NCBI GenBank assembly: GCA_026003235.1 | Contig: BPGW01000009.1 | Span: forward strand, 1 to 64,000 | Origin: Bacteroidia bacterium | GTDB taxonomy: Bacteria > Bacteroidota > Bacteroidia > SpSt-205 | Direction: 5' to 3' | Length of the DNA stretch: 64,000 nucleotides | Part shown: positions 8,825 to 20,237 of the stretch, piece by piece | Position numbering within the stretch: the stretch's first letter is position 1 | Layout of the letters: the number at the start of each line of letters is the position of its first letter | Notes under the pieces: generated by a model | The model's input: only the letters and a program-made list of their open reading frames with translations | What the model was told of the DNA's origin: nothing | Database searches by the model: none | Position numbers and translations under genes: made by a program

Positions 8825-9548
8825 TCAAGGGGTCTTCAAATAGCCCTTAGGAAGGTGTGGTGTCAGACAAAGCGCTTGTACCAGCAGCGCTTGCGCAGTC
8901 GCATACGAGAGAAAGATGGCCGCAGCTATAACCGACAGGGGCCGCTCCCAGGCCAGGTAATTAAGGCCAATCAGCGAGTCCGACAGCACAAACAGCAGGG
9001 CCCCCACCAAGCCCTGCCAGAAAGCGGCTTTCTCTACTTGTTTCCACCGAGAAGCGGCGCCGATAGCCATGCCTAAAATCAGCAGCCCGTAAAAAACCAC
9101 CGCAGGCCGTAGGGGTCTCCGCTCAGGAAAAGCCCCCATGTGAACCCACAGGTACGAAAGCATACCTGCGCCATACGCTATAAGGAGCCCATACGCCCAT
9201 AGAGGCAACGAGCTGGTCCGACGAAAGAAGCTTCGCATGTACAGGCCGTGCACCACAGCAAAGCTGCCCAACCCGACCAGAAAAAAAACCGGTACCTCGC
9301 GGGATGCCCCACAGCACAGGAGGCTTCGTTGGGTCAGGCATCCATAGCAAAGCGATGTCGCCCACCCAAGAAAAGACGAGAATCGGGACAAGGAGCTTCT
9401 GCTTACTTAGGCAGGGCCAGGCCCACGCCGCAAGCAAGGGCATAGCCAGCGGCTTAGCCATGCCTACGAGAAGAGGCCAACCCGCCAGCTCCCCCCACGC
9501 CACCCCCAGCGCTGCCAGAGCGTAGCCCACCCCCAAGCTCCTTCGCAT
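8825..9548 (-). CDS. YhhN-family (lysoplasmalogenase-like) membrane protein; one frameshift
   Basis: Two overlapping frames together make one multi-pass membrane protein of about 240 residues. The N-terminal part (MRRSLGVGYALAALGVAW … FSWVGDIALLW) and C-terminal part (VGALLFVLSDSLIGLNY) carry the YhhN/TMEM86 hallmarks, with Asp residues in membrane helices (GDIALL and SDSLIGL). The break lies at a GGGG run on the coding strand (9307-9310). Dropping one base gives 723 nt. The family includes vinyl-ether lysophospholipid hydrolases; the bacterial substrate is uncertain. The start region carries a weak box (TACCTTTA). Confidence 0.75.
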
Positions 9549-9586
9549 GTCGGTAAAGGTAGAACACGAATTTTGTTACGGCTCTT

Positions 9587-10198
9587 GTGCTTGTCTATCC
9601 GGCCGAAAAGCTCATGCAGCAAGAGCGGAGCTGGCGCATCAACTTTGTGAACTCGCTCATCGGCCCCAAAAACCTGCATGTGCTGCTCACAAGAAGCCCT
9701 CAAGGGGTGATCAACGCTGCCATTTTCAACTCCGGCCTACATATTGGCTCCTCGCCGCCTTATATAGGCTTTCTGTTGAGGCCCACCACCGTGCCTCGCC
9801 ACACCTATGAAAACCTTCGCCATTTCCCCTACGCTACGCTCAATGCGGTCGGTCGGTCTTTTTTTGAGAAAGCGCACGCCACCCACGCTAAGCTCCCCCC
9901 CGAGGAAAGCGAAGTTGAGCGTTTCGGACTGGCGCTACAGAGCGAGCCGGATGAACCGTTGCCTTACCTGGCTGAAAGCCCCCTCACCGCTCGTCTACGC
10001 TGGGTAGAGGAACACCTCCTTACCATCAACAAGACGCGCCTCCTCATTTTTGCGGTGGAAGTCGTGCGCGTCAAAGCCGACCCCGACCCAGATGGCTTTT
10101 TGCGGCTTGATGCTTTGGGGCTGGTGGCCGGCTCAGGTTGTGACGGGTATTGGTCGTTGGACTTTATGGGACGGCTTCCGATTCAGCGCACCCCCTAA
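9587..10198 (+). CDS. Flavin reductase-like (FMN-binding split barrel) protein
   Basis: 203 residues. The pattern INFVNSLIGPKNLHVLLT, FNSGLHIGSSPPYIGFLLRP and YATLNAVG…KAHATHAKLP matches the flavin reductase-like FMN-binding family found in Bacteroidota. It probably binds FMN and reduces flavin with NAD(P)H, but partner and substrate are not evident. The GTG at 9587 gives the usual N-terminal spacing to the first conserved Arg; an ATG at 9614 is an alternative. Divergent from the YhhN gene and 12 nt upstream of the ABC transporter, probably the same transcript. Confidence 0.75.
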   Translation: MLVYPAEKLMQQERSWRINFVNSLIGPKNLHVLLTRSPQGVINAAIFNSGLHIGSSPPYIGFLLRPTTVPRHTYENLRHFPYATLNAVGRSFFEKAHATHAKLPPEESEVERFGLALQSEPDEPLPYLAESPLTARLRWVEEHLLTINKTRLLIFAVEVVRVKADPDPDGFLRLDALGLVAGSGCDGYWSLDFMGRLPIQRTP

Positions 10199-10210
10199 CT
10201 TCGCACGCCC

Positions 10211-11908
10211 GTGCAACCCCTCCTACGGCTGTTGTGGCCCTTTTACCGCCGATACGCTCTGCTGGGTCTGGCTGGCGTGTTGGCTGTGGCCGCTGTAAAC
10301 TTCCTGGCAGTCCTGCCGGGCTGGGTCACAGGCCGGGTCATAGACCACCTTACCGAGGTGCAGCGCGCCGCTTCGGCCCGGCAAGCCTTGATGCCTATCC
10401 TCGCCTATCTGGGAGGCCTTGCGCTGCTGATGCTGCTGCGCGCCGCCCTTATGGTGGCTATGCGCCTTTCGCTGGTCGTGCTGAGCCGCCGAGTGGAACG
10501 AGACCACCGCGCCTACCTCCTACAGAAACTCCTGCAATGGGACCTTCTGACCCTCCACCAGCACCCTACCGGCGAACTCCTCACCCACTTTACCGAAGAC
10601 CTGAACCGCCTGCGCAACTTCACAGGGCCGGTCGTGCTGTATGGCTTGCAAACGATTTTTCTGGTGCTCTTCACGGGGGCTTTGATGTTTTACACCGAAC
10701 CCCGTCTGGCGCTCTTTACCCTGCTTCCTCTGGTGCTTATCGGCCCCTTGACCTACCTGCTGCGCCAAGAAGCGCTCACTCGGGGCCACCGCCAGCAGCA
10801 GGCTTTCGCCGCTATGAGCGCTTTCCTCCAGCAGGTGTACCCTTTCCTGCGTCCCTTGCGGGCTATAGCGGACCCTTCCGCCCTGGCTAAAGAATGGCAC
10901 AAACGCACCCAAGCCCACCGACAGGCCAGCCTTTCTGTAGCCCGGATCGAAGCCTACCTGCACCCCCTCACCCTTTTGTTCGTAGGGATCAGCCTGACGG
11001 TGGTGCTCATCTACGGAGGCATTCGGGTGACCGAAGGTAAAACCACGGTCGGAACCATCGGAGCTTTCAGTTTGTACGTAGTGCAGCTTATGTTTCCCCT
11101 CAGTGCGGTAGGGTGGCTGATTAGCCTGGTGCAGCAAGCTCGCGCCAGCGCCGAACGGCTTCTGGCCCTTCAAGCCGTATCTCCTCGTTTGCGTTTTCCT
11201 GCGGTTTCGCTCCGCCCCCCTGCCCACCACGGATGGGCCTGGGAAGCCCTAAGCTTCCGATACAGCCCTGACGGACCCTTCGTTTTGTCTGGCCTTAGGG
11301 GTAAAGTAGCACCAGGGGAAAAAATCGCCTTTTCTCTGCCGATGGGCAGCGGTAAAACAACCCTTGCACGCCTGCTGAGCCGGCACCTGGACCCCACCGA
11401 AGGGGAAATATGGTTTGGCGGCGTGCCCCTGCCCAACCTGAGCTGGGAGGACCTGCGCCAGCGCATAGGGTATGTGCCTCAACAGCCCTTCCTGCTGAGC
11501 GGAAGCCTCGCCGAAAACCTGCGGCTTGTGCGGCCGGAAGCTTCTCAGCGGGAGCTATGGCAAGCGCTGGAATGGGCCGGCCTGGCCGAAGAAGTAGCCG
11601 CCCTGCCCAAAGGCCTCCAAACCGATATAGGTCTATGGGGTCAGCAAGTGTCCGGCGGTCAGCGCCAACGGCTCGCCCTGGCCATGACGCTCCTCAAAAA
11701 ACCTGGAGCCCTGATTTTAGACGATACCTTCGCGCCCCTGGATAGCGAAAAGGTCAAAGAAATTCTCGCACACCTACACCGGCATTTTGGGCACGCCACC
11801 TGGGTTATTTTCACCCATCGCACGGAAGTCCAGCCTTTCGTAGACCGGTGGGAGACGACTTTTCAAGTAGGCTTGCCCCGCAAAGAAGCGGAAACTTGGT
11901 GTAGGTAA
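10211..11908 (+). CDS. ABC exporter half-transporter, degenerate MdlA-like ATPase site
   Basis: 565 residues: an N-terminal six-helix transmembrane domain (about 1-310) and a C-terminal nucleotide-binding domain. Walker A is SLPMGSGKTTLARLL, the Q loop YVPQQPF, the signature VSGGQRQRLALAM and Walker B ALILDDTFAPLD. The residue after the Walker B Asp is Asp instead of the catalytic Glu, as in the degenerate half of heterodimeric exporters (MdlA/YheI type). A partner half-transporter is expected elsewhere. GTG start. The 3' end overlaps the convergent sua5 gene by 46 nt. Substrate not predictable. Confidence 0.85.
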   Translation: MQPLLRLLWPFYRRYALLGLAGVLAVAAVNFLAVLPGWVTGRVIDHLTEVQRAASARQALMPILAYLGGLALLMLLRAALMVAMRLSLVVLSRRVERDHRAYLLQKLLQWDLLTLHQHPTGELLTHFTEDLNRLRNFTGPVVLYGLQTIFLVLFTGALMFYTEPRLALFTLLPLVLIGPLTYLLRQEALTRGHRQQQAFAAMSAFLQQVYPFLRPLRAIADPSALAKEWHKRTQAHRQASLSVARIEAYLHPLTLLFVGISLTVVLIYGGIRVTEGKTTVGTIGAFSLYVVQLMFPLSAVGWLISLVQQARASAERLLALQAVSPRLRFPAVSLRPPAHHGWAWEALSFRYSPDGPFVLSGLRGKVAPGEKIAFSLPMGSGKTTLARLLSRHLDPTEGEIWFGGVPLPNLSWEDLRQRIGYVPQQPFLLSGSLAENLRLVRPEASQRELWQALEWAGLAEEVAALPKGLQTDIGLWGQQVSGGQRQRLALAMTLLKKPGALILDDTFAPLDSEKVKEILAHLHRHFGHATWVIFTHRTEVQPFVDRWETTFQVGLPRKEAETWCR

Positions 11909-13203
11909 AGACGCCCTTCTGGTGCTACCCCCAAGATGGTGTACCCTTCGCCTTCAAGACGAGTCACCAGATCCTGCAAAGCACACTTGTGAGCCTCCGT
12001 ATCAGCGCAAAAGAGGGCTATGTGGGCATACTCCCGACGCAAACGCTGTAAGGGAGAAAGGAGCCGATTCAAGGCCGGCTGCCATTCGTAGAAGATGCCC
12101 ACTTCAGCAAGCCATTTCTGAAGGGGTCCCTGCGCAAGGTGGGGATAGCGGCGAGACATCGTGTGGCGACGCAGGTCTAACAAAGCTTGTATTTCGTATC
12201 GGCGCAGCAGGTGAGCCAGGACGGCCCATTCAAGGGGGTGATTGAAAAGGAAAAGGGCCTGAGCTGCGGCTCGGCGAAGGCGATCGTGTACCGCTTCGCC
12301 CAAGCCTGTGACAGGCAAACGCTGAACCAAGATGAAGTCGGTGGGTTCGGCCTGGCAGCGAAGGATCGTATCGTACAACCGCGCAGCAGCCTCCTCAAGG
12401 CGTCCATCCGGGCTTAGCACATGAAGATGGGGATGGTCTGGGGGTTGGGCAGGCGGGGTAAAGTACACCAGCGATGCCGAAGGTTCGTCAGGCGGGGTCT
12501 CCCATCCGTACAAAAGAGGCTTGGTAGGGGCATAATGGCGGGGAAATTGACCTGGGCTGTGGGGCACGCTGCTCGAGCTGCGCACCACCAGCCGTTCACC
12601 CAGCACCTCTTCCAAGGCTTCGCGGGGCACAGCGCCAGGGCGATACAGCACAAACCGGCCTTCTTCCTCTCCTACGATGGTAGACTCCAAGCCATGCAAG
12701 CAAGGCCCCCCGTCCAGGATGAAAGGAATCTGCCCAGCAAAGTAAGCGTATACATGCGCGGGGGTGGTGGGGCTAGTACGACCAAAAGGGTTAGCGCTGG
12801 GCGCAGCCAACGGAAAGGGCACCTTCTCCAAAAGGGCTTGAAGAAGAGGGTGGGCAGGAGCCCGGACAGCCACCCGAGGCAAACCCGCCGTCACCACCGA
12901 AGGAATGCGCTCGCTGCGAGGAACCAGCAGGGTAAGAGGCCCTGGCCAGAACTTTTCCATAAGCTGAACCGCCCAGTAAGGCACTTCTATCCCAAGGTTT
13001 GCCAGGGCCTCCGAGTCCCGAACATGCACAATAAGCGGATCCGAGAGGGGGCGCTGCTTGAGCTGAAAGACTTTCTGCACGGCCGCTTCGTCCAGGGCGT
13101 TGGCCGCAAGGCCGTACACCGTCTCCGTGGGAATAGCCACGACCTGACCCGCAGAGAGGAGAGCTGCAGCTTGGTCTACAGCAGAACTCACGACGGTTTC
13201 CAT
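11863..13203 (-). CDS. Threonylcarbamoyl-AMP synthase (Sua5/YrdC) fused to DUF488
   Basis: 446 residues from the ATG at 13203. The N-terminal ~200 residues are a YrdC/Sua5 domain (VVAIPTETVYGLAANA, LKQRPLSDPLIVHV, FPLAAPSANPFGRTSPT, GLESTIV), which makes threonylcarbamoyl-AMP for tRNA t6A37. A Sua5-type linker domain ends near DRLRRAAAQ. The last ~110 residues (EIQALLDLRRHTMSRRYPHL, then FYEWQPALNRLL) match DUF488. Start overlaps the end of cdd by 16 nt. The fusion is continuous, without a frameshift; the role of DUF488 is unknown. The upstream open frame is inside cdd and is rejected as coding for this gene. Confidence 0.85.
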   Translation of the reverse strand: METVVSSAVDQAAALLSAGQVVAIPTETVYGLAANALDEAAVQKVFQLKQRPLSDPLIVHVRDSEALANLGIEVPYWAVQLMEKFWPGPLTLLVPRSERIPSVVTAGLPRVAVRAPAHPLLQALLEKVPFPLAAPSANPFGRTSPTTPAHVYAYFAGQIPFILDGGPCLHGLESTIVGEEEGRFVLYRPGAVPREALEEVLGERLVVRSSSSVPHSPGQFPRHYAPTKPLLYGWETPPDEPSASLVYFTPPAQPPDHPHLHVLSPDGRLEEAAARLYDTILRCQAEPTDFILVQRLPVTGLGEAVHDRLRRAAAQALFLFNHPLEWAVLAHLLRRYEIQALLDLRRHTMSRRYPHLAQGPLQKWLAEVGIFYEWQPALNRLLSPLQRLRREYAHIALFCADTEAHKCALQDLVTRLEGEGYTILGVAPEGRLYLHQVSASLRGKPT

Positions 13204-13652
13204 ACAAAAGCAAAAGGCAAGAGGTTTTCCATTCCTATGAAGCGGTAGACAGTAGGAGGAGCGCCGGCAAAGATATAGGTCCAGGAGGTTTGGCTGAGCT
13301 GCTCGTACTCGTGGAGGACCTGGCGGCAAGCGCCACAGGGCATGACGGGCGTAGGGGAGTGGGGAGCAAAGACGGCAAGGGCTTCCACCTGGGGCAGGAG
13401 CTGTTGACTGCCTAAGTAGAAGAGGAGGACGCGTTCGGCGCAGAGGCCGCTGGGAAAAGCCGCATTTTCTTGGTTGTTGCCGGTGAAGAGGCGGCCGTCC
13501 CGAAGTCGGGCAGCCGCACCAACCGGAAAGCCAGAATACGGAGCGTACGCTTGGCCGGCGGCTGCGCGAGCCGCTTCCACCAAAGCCCTGTCGGCCGGCG
13601 AAAGCTCCTCCCAGCTCAGCTCCTCATAGACAAGGTGCACCCTGCGCTGCAC
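13188..13652 (-). CDS. cdd: Cytidine deaminase
   Basis: 154 residues. Zinc-site motifs are present: GLCAERV (Cys-Ala-Glu, with the catalytic Glu) and [10 protein letters not shown] (PCxxC). The N-terminal [18 protein letters not shown] and [11 protein letters not shown] match the substrate-binding part. It deaminates cytidine/deoxycytidine in pyrimidine salvage. The GTG start at 13652 is preceded by a variant box TACCTTGG, back to back with the gyrB promoter. Followed by the sua5-DUF488 gene with a 16-nt overlap. Confidence 0.9.
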   Translation of the reverse strand: MQRRVHLVYEELSWEELSPADRALVEAARAAAGQAYAPYSGFPVGAAARLRDGRLFTGNNQENAAFPSGLCAERVLLFYLGSQQLLPQVEALAVFAPHSPTPVMPCGACRQVLHEYEQLSQTSWTYIFAGAPPTVYRFIGMENLLPFAFVWKPS

Positions 13653-13673
13653 CCCCCAAGGTAGGAAATTTCG

Positions 13674-13681
13674 TAGATTTG
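13674..13681 (+). promoter_or_regulatory. -7 box TAGATTTG of gyrB
   Basis: Lies 6 nt before the gyrB ATG at 13688, in the 35-nt gap between divergent cdd and gyrB. Confidence 0.55.
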
Positions 13682-13687
13682 CCCCAG

Positions 13688-15659
<1,972 letters not shown>

Positions 15660-15702
15660 AAAGGCTGGAAAACCTCGGTTTCCCGCCTAAGCGAAAATCT
15701 CG

Positions 15703-15710
15703 TAAGTTTG
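15703..15710 (+). promoter_or_regulatory. -7 box TAAGTTTG of the STAND/WD40 gene
   Basis: Lies 4 nt before the ATG at 15715. The preceding ~40 nt after gyrB contain an imperfect hairpin (aggctggaaaacc / ggtttcccgcct) that may terminate gyrB. Confidence 0.6.
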
Positions 15711-15714
15711 CCTC

Positions 15715-18700
15715 ATGGGTGAGGCGTCTTTGGCTCAGGTTCAAGGTCCGATAACCCAAACCCTTTCCCTTTGGATAGGGCTCACGGCAGAAAGCGATCG
15801 GACCCGGCGAGAAGTGCTGCGCGTCATGCTCGTCAATGCGGGTTACCAGGTAGACCTGCTGAGCGAGGCTTCGCTGGATCAGGTGGCGAAGGTACCCCAG
15901 ACCTACGAAGCCGCCTTGCTTATCTTAGGCCCAGAGAAAGGGCCGGTCTTACCTGATGGCACCCTTTTCCTGCGAAAGCAGTACGACCTTCTCCTGCAGA
16001 GCGTCTCACCTACTTTCCGGCTTATCGTCTGGGCTCCCCAGGATGAGACGAACCTGTACGACATAGAGGCGCAAGAGCTTCTCACCTACGTTGAAAACAC
16101 CCTTACCGAGCGGGTAATGTTCACGCGCACGCCCAGCCTGCCGCTGCTGATTGGCGAGGTGCGCACCTTCCTCTCCGAGCAGGTTGAAGCCCGCCAGGTC
16201 GTCAAACTGTACGAAATCGGCTTTCTGCACAATGTGCGGGATGCAGAAAGTTGCTTTGCTCTGGCTGAGAGCCTCTCCGCCGGACACAAAGTCCAGACGC
16301 TGGCTTTTCGCCCGGAAAAGGCCGAAGAAGATGCCCAGGAAGCCCTGCGCCTGTACCGACAAAGCCAGCTGCTGGTGGTCTTTTTCCACAGGGCAGGCGA
16401 TTGGGCCTTGGCCCTGGCCCAGCAATTGTGGAAAATGGGAGGCGGCCTCCACCAACCCACCCCGATTCTCCTGATAGGTCCTCCTGAGCCTCCTCGTAAC
16501 CGGCACCTGGCTATTTCGGTGCCCAACATCCGGCTTCAGATTGCGGAATGGGACCAGATGGAGCCCTACATTGAAAAAGCCCTTCAAGAAGCCCGCAAGA
16601 GTTCCGTCTGGCCAGAAACCCGGCGCCGGTGCCCTTACATTGGCCTTCGCCCTTTTGAGGAGGAAGAGAGCGTCTTTTTCCATGGGCGAGAAAAGCACAT
16701 TCGTCGGCTCCTGGAGCAGCTGGCTGAGAAGAAGTTCGTGATGGTCACTGGGGCTTCGGGCGATGGGAAGTCGTCGCTGGTCTTTGCGGGCGTTTTGCCG
16801 GCCCTGCGAGCGAACCTGATGTCGGCCCCTTACCCCAGCTGGACCATCGCCAGCTTCCGACCCGAAAAGCAGCCCCTGACAAACTTCGCCACGGCTGTCG
16901 CCGCCGCGCTGGGCTACAGCAACGTCGCCGAAGTGGAGACTCGCCTCTCCTACGGCTTTTCTGCCCTGGTGGACCTGTACAAAGAGTCGGCCGCCTACGT
17001 AGACCCCACAAGCCCCGCCTTCCAAGCGCTATCCGAAAGCGAAAAGCTGGCTCGCCTGCGCGAAGGCCAAAACCTCCTTGTGCTCGTAGACCAGTTTGAG
17101 GAGTTCTTCACAAACGAAGAGAATTACTCGGCTGGCGTGGCCTCCCCCCTGGCCCAGATTACCGTCAATGTGCTGTCTGAAACCATCCGCCTTGCCCAGC
17201 GAGAAAACCTGCCTATCTGGGTGCTCTTCACGATGCGCTCAGACTACATTGGGCAGTGTGTGGCTTTCCACGGCTTTGCAGAGCTGATTGGCGAGAGCAC
17301 TTACTTCGTGCCGCGCCTGACCCGAGAAGAGTTTCAGGCGGTGATCGAGAAGCCTATTGAGCTGAACGGGGACCGGATTACCCCCCGCCTCACCCAACGC
17401 CTTCTGAATGACTTGGGCGATGGTATCGATCAGCTGCCTGTGCTCCAACACGCTTTACACCGCATCTGGCACGCCGCCAACGAAGGGAAAGACCCCTTGG
17501 ACCTGCTGCACTACGCCCTGGTGGGTGGGTTAGCCCCCAACAAGCTCCCCGAACAAGATAGACCCCTTTTTGAGCGTTACCTGGCCTCCCTCTCCCCCGA
17601 AGAAAAAGCCCTGTACACCACTCCCCGCCTCCGCAATGTGCTGAATTTCCACGCCGAGTGGCTCTACCAGAAGCTGGACAAGCTCTACACAGCTCGCTAC
17701 CAAGAGAGCCTTCCTCTGGAGCTTCTGCAGCGGATTGTGGAAGGCCTTTTCGTTTCGCTCACCCGCATAGACGAAGGCCGGGCTGTACGAGCCCGCCTCT
17801 CTGTGCAGGAAATAACCGATATCCTGGGGCTGGAGGGCCTGACGACCGAGACCGTCACGAAGGTGGCGGCTTTGTATCGCGATCTGGCCGTAAGCTTTCT
17901 CCAACCTCCCCTTGCGCCGGATCAGGCTCCCCTTCTGAGCCCCACCGACACCCTCACCGTTTCTCATGAAGCGCTGATTCGCAACTGGGACCGTCTCATC
18001 CGCTGGGCTGAAACCCAGGCCCAGAGTGTGCGCATCTTTCGCGAGCTGAAGTTTCAGGTTCAGCGCTGGCTGGAAAACAACCAATCGCCCCGCCTGCTGC
18101 TTAGCGGGGGAGCTTACCAGTACTTCTCGGAATGGTACTACGGCGTGCGTCCGAATGCCCCGTGGATGCGGCGCTACATTCCCCCAGAAGAGCTCGTACC
18201 GGATGTAGAACCGCTCACCCAGGCCCTGGCGCTGCGAGACGCTATTGAACTGTACCTGGCTCGCAGCAAAGCCCGCATTGAACGCAACCGCCGGCTGCTG
18301 CTTTTGGCGCTGGGGGTGATTACCGTGCTTTTCCTCCTGAGCCTGGTAGCCCTTTACTACGCCAACCAGCAGCGGCAGCTGGCCGAACGCAACGCCCTGG
18401 AAGCCCGACGCCAAGCCCAACTGGCTCAAGAACAGCGCCTCCTGGCCGAACGCAACGCCCTGGAAGCCCGCAACCAACAACTCATCGCCGAAAAAGAGCG
18501 CCTGATAGCGCTGCAGCAGAAGCTTCTGGCCGAAAATGCGCTGCGCATCGCCCAGGCTGAACGCGCCAACGCCGAACGCCAACGCCAAATCGCAGAGACG
18601 CAGCGCCGCATCGCTGAGCTGGAGCGGGAAAAAGCCCTCGTACAACAGCGCATCGCTGAAAACCAGACCCGCTTAGCCGAAGCCGCCCGCATCAACGCCG

Positions 18701-20232
18701 AATACAACCAGTCGGTGGCCGAATACCAAACCCAACTGGCCCTGAACCAGCGCAACCGTGCTCTAATTCTGCAGTCTCTCTTTCTGGCCGCCCTTTCGGA
18801 GGAGCAGACCCGAAATGGCCACCCCGAAGTCGGGGTTCAGCTCGCTCTCAAGGCCTTGCCCCGCCGCATTGGAGACCCTACCGACCGCCCCTACGTAGAA
18901 GAAGCCGAAGCCGCCCTCTACTACGCTCTCCACGCCCACCTTTATCCCAAGCCCCCTCGCCGGCTCATCGGACATAAAAACCGGGTGGTGTATGCCACTT
19001 TCAGCCCAGACGGCAAGCAGCTGGCCACCGCCAGCTGGGATAAAACCATCCGCCTCTGGGATACCGAAACTGGTGCCTCCCGCGAGGTCTTGCGAGGGCA
19101 CACCCACATCGTGGAAAAAGTGTACTTCTCTCAAGATTTGCGCTACCTGGTGTCCCTGGCGGAAGACTTTTCAGCGCGCATCTGGGACCTGGAAAAAGGC
19201 GTCAGCACGGCTCGTCTCTGGGGCCACCGAGATGACCTGACCCATGTAGCGCTGTCGCGAGACGCCAAGGTGATCCTCACCACTTCCCTGGATAAAACCG
19301 CTCGGTTGTGGAGGGGACCTTCGGGTGAGCCGCTTTCTACCCTTTCTACGGACAGCGAGGCGCTCAGCGGCGCCCTCACCCCCGACGGCAAGAAAGCGGC
19401 GGTCGGTACCCGCACCGGCTTGCTCTACCTGTGGCCCATAGAAGGAGGAGGTGCCCCCGTCCGTCTCTCAGCCCATTCCGCTCCTATCGTACAGGTGGTG
19501 CTATCGCCCGATGAAACGCGTCTCCTATGCCTGGCTGAGGACGGCACGGCCTCGCTGTGGGATTGGGAAGGTCACCTCTTAGTCCGGCTCCAAGGTCATA
19601 CTGGCGCCCTCAAAGCCGCCGCCTTCAGCCCCGATGGCCAGAAAATCGTCACGGCCGCCAGCGACTCTACCCTCCGAGTTTGGGAAACCTCCACAGGCAA
19701 ACTGCTGCATACCCTGACCGGACATAAGGGCATCCCCTACGCCGTACAATGGAGCCCCTCAGGCCTGCATATCCTCTCTATCGGCACGGATCAGAAAGCC
19801 CTCCTATGGAGCGGGCGAACCTTCCTCCGCCTGACGGAGTATAGCTTTCCCCTACACATCTCCTTCCGGCCTGCTTTCCACCCGGCGGGTACGCTCCTTG
19901 CGGTACCGGGCCCACGCGGTAGCGTGCTGCTGTATCCTATCCTGCCTGACGAACAGGCCCTCATTGAGCTGGCTTACCAGCAGCGCTTGCGGGAGCTGAC
20001 GCCGGCGGAACTGAGGCGCTTCTTCTTAGACGATCCCCGCTTGCAGAAGGAACTGCCCCAAGGCCGGAAGCTCCCCCGTGCGCGCATCCATACCGTGCAA
20101 CCCGGTGAAACCCTCACCCTCATCGCCCAGCGCTATGGCGTCTCCTTAGACCAACTGCGCACCCTAAACCGCCTTACCTCAGACGACATCCGAGCCGGCG
20201 ACTCGCTGATTATCACCTACACCGAAGAGTGA
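15715..20232 (+). CDS. Transmembrane STAND NTPase with WD40 propeller and C-terminal LysM
   Basis: 1505 residues, intact. The N-terminal ~310 residues hold two alpha/beta units, the second (about 160-290) TIR-like by pattern (KLYEIGFLHNVRDAESCFAL, then TPILLIGPP). An nSTAND1-type NTPase follows: YIGLRPFEEEESVFFHGREK, Walker A GASGDGKSS (about 346), Walker B LLVLVDQFEEFF (about 453). One membrane helix lies at about 862-884, with Arg-rich flank on the N side (cytoplasm). An Ala/Gln/Glu/Arg-rich coiled coil runs to about 1030, then 7-8 WD40 blades (about 1082-1415) and a LysM domain (HTVQPGETLTLIAQRYGVSL) at the end. The predicted layout is NTPase inside, propeller and peptidoglycan-binding LysM in the periplasm. 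It could sense envelope damage or a phage or toxin ligand; this is inference. Confidence 0.8.
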   Translation: MGEASLAQVQGPITQTLSLWIGLTAESDRTRREVLRVMLVNAGYQVDLLSEASLDQVAKVPQTYEAALLILGPEKGPVLPDGTLFLRKQYDLLLQSVSPTFRLIVWAPQDETNLYDIEAQELLTYVENTLTERVMFTRTPSLPLLIGEVRTFLSEQVEARQVVKLYEIGFLHNVRDAESCFALAESLSAGHKVQTLAFRPEKAEEDAQEALRLYRQSQLLVVFFHRAGDWALALAQQLWKMGGGLHQPTPILLIGPPEPPRNRHLAISVPNIRLQIAEWDQMEPYIEKALQEARKSSVWPETRRRCPYIGLRPFEEEESVFFHGREKHIRRLLEQLAEKKFVMVTGASGDGKSSLVFAGVLPALRANLMSAPYPSWTIASFRPEKQPLTNFATAVAAALGYSNVAEVETRLSYGFSALVDLYKESAAYVDPTSPAFQALSESEKLARLREGQNLLVLVDQFEEFFTNEENYSAGVASPLAQITVNVLSETIRLAQRENLPIWVLFTMRSDYIGQCVAFHGFAELIGESTYFVPRLTREEFQAVIEKPIELNGDRITPRLTQRLLNDLGDGIDQLPVLQHALHRIWHAANEGKDPLDLLHYALVGGLAPNKLPEQDRPLFERYLASLSPEEKALYTTPRLRNVLNFHAEWLYQKLDKLYTARYQESLPLELLQRIVEGLFVSLTRIDEGRAVRARLSVQEITDILGLEGLTTETVTKVAALYRDLAVSFLQPPLAPDQAPLLSPTDTLTVSHEALIRNWDRLIRWAETQAQSVRIFRELKFQVQRWLENNQSPRLLLSGGAYQYFSEWYYGVRPNAPWMRRYIPPEELVPDVEPLTQALALRDAIELYLARSKARIERNRRLLLLALGVITVLFLLSLVALYYANQQRQLAERNALEARRQAQLAQEQRLLAERNALEARNQQLIAEKERLIALQQKLLAENALRIAQAERANAERQRQIAETQRRIAELEREKALVQQRIAENQTRLAEAARINAEYNQSVAEYQTQLALNQRNRALILQSLFLAALSEEQTRNGHPEVGVQLALKALPRRIGDPTDRPYVEEAEAALYYALHAHLYPKPPRRLIGHKNRVVYATFSPDGKQLATASWDKTIRLWDTETGASREVLRGHTHIVEKVYFSQDLRYLVSLAEDFSARIWDLEKGVSTARLWGHRDDLTHVALSRDAKVILTTSLDKTARLWRGPSGEPLSTLSTDSEALSGALTPDGKKAAVGTRTGLLYLWPIEGGGAPVRLSAHSAPIVQVVLSPDETRLLCLAEDGTASLWDWEGHLLVRLQGHTGALKAAAFSPDGQKIVTAASDSTLRVWETSTGKLLHTLTGHKGIPYAVQWSPSGLHILSIGTDQKALLWSGRTFLRLTEYSFPLHISFRPAFHPAGTLLAVPGPRGSVLLYPILPDEQALIELAYQQRLRELTPAELRRFFLDDPRLQKELPQGRKLPRARIHTVQPGETLTLIAQRYGVSLDQLRTLNRLTSDDIRAGDSLIITYTEE

Positions 20233-20237
20233 CCCAC

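Noticed and set aside
12421-13248. A 275-codon plus-strand frame opposite sua5-DUF488 and cdd
   Set aside because: Highly basic, low-complexity composition typical of antisense shadow; the minus-strand genes carry clear family motifs.
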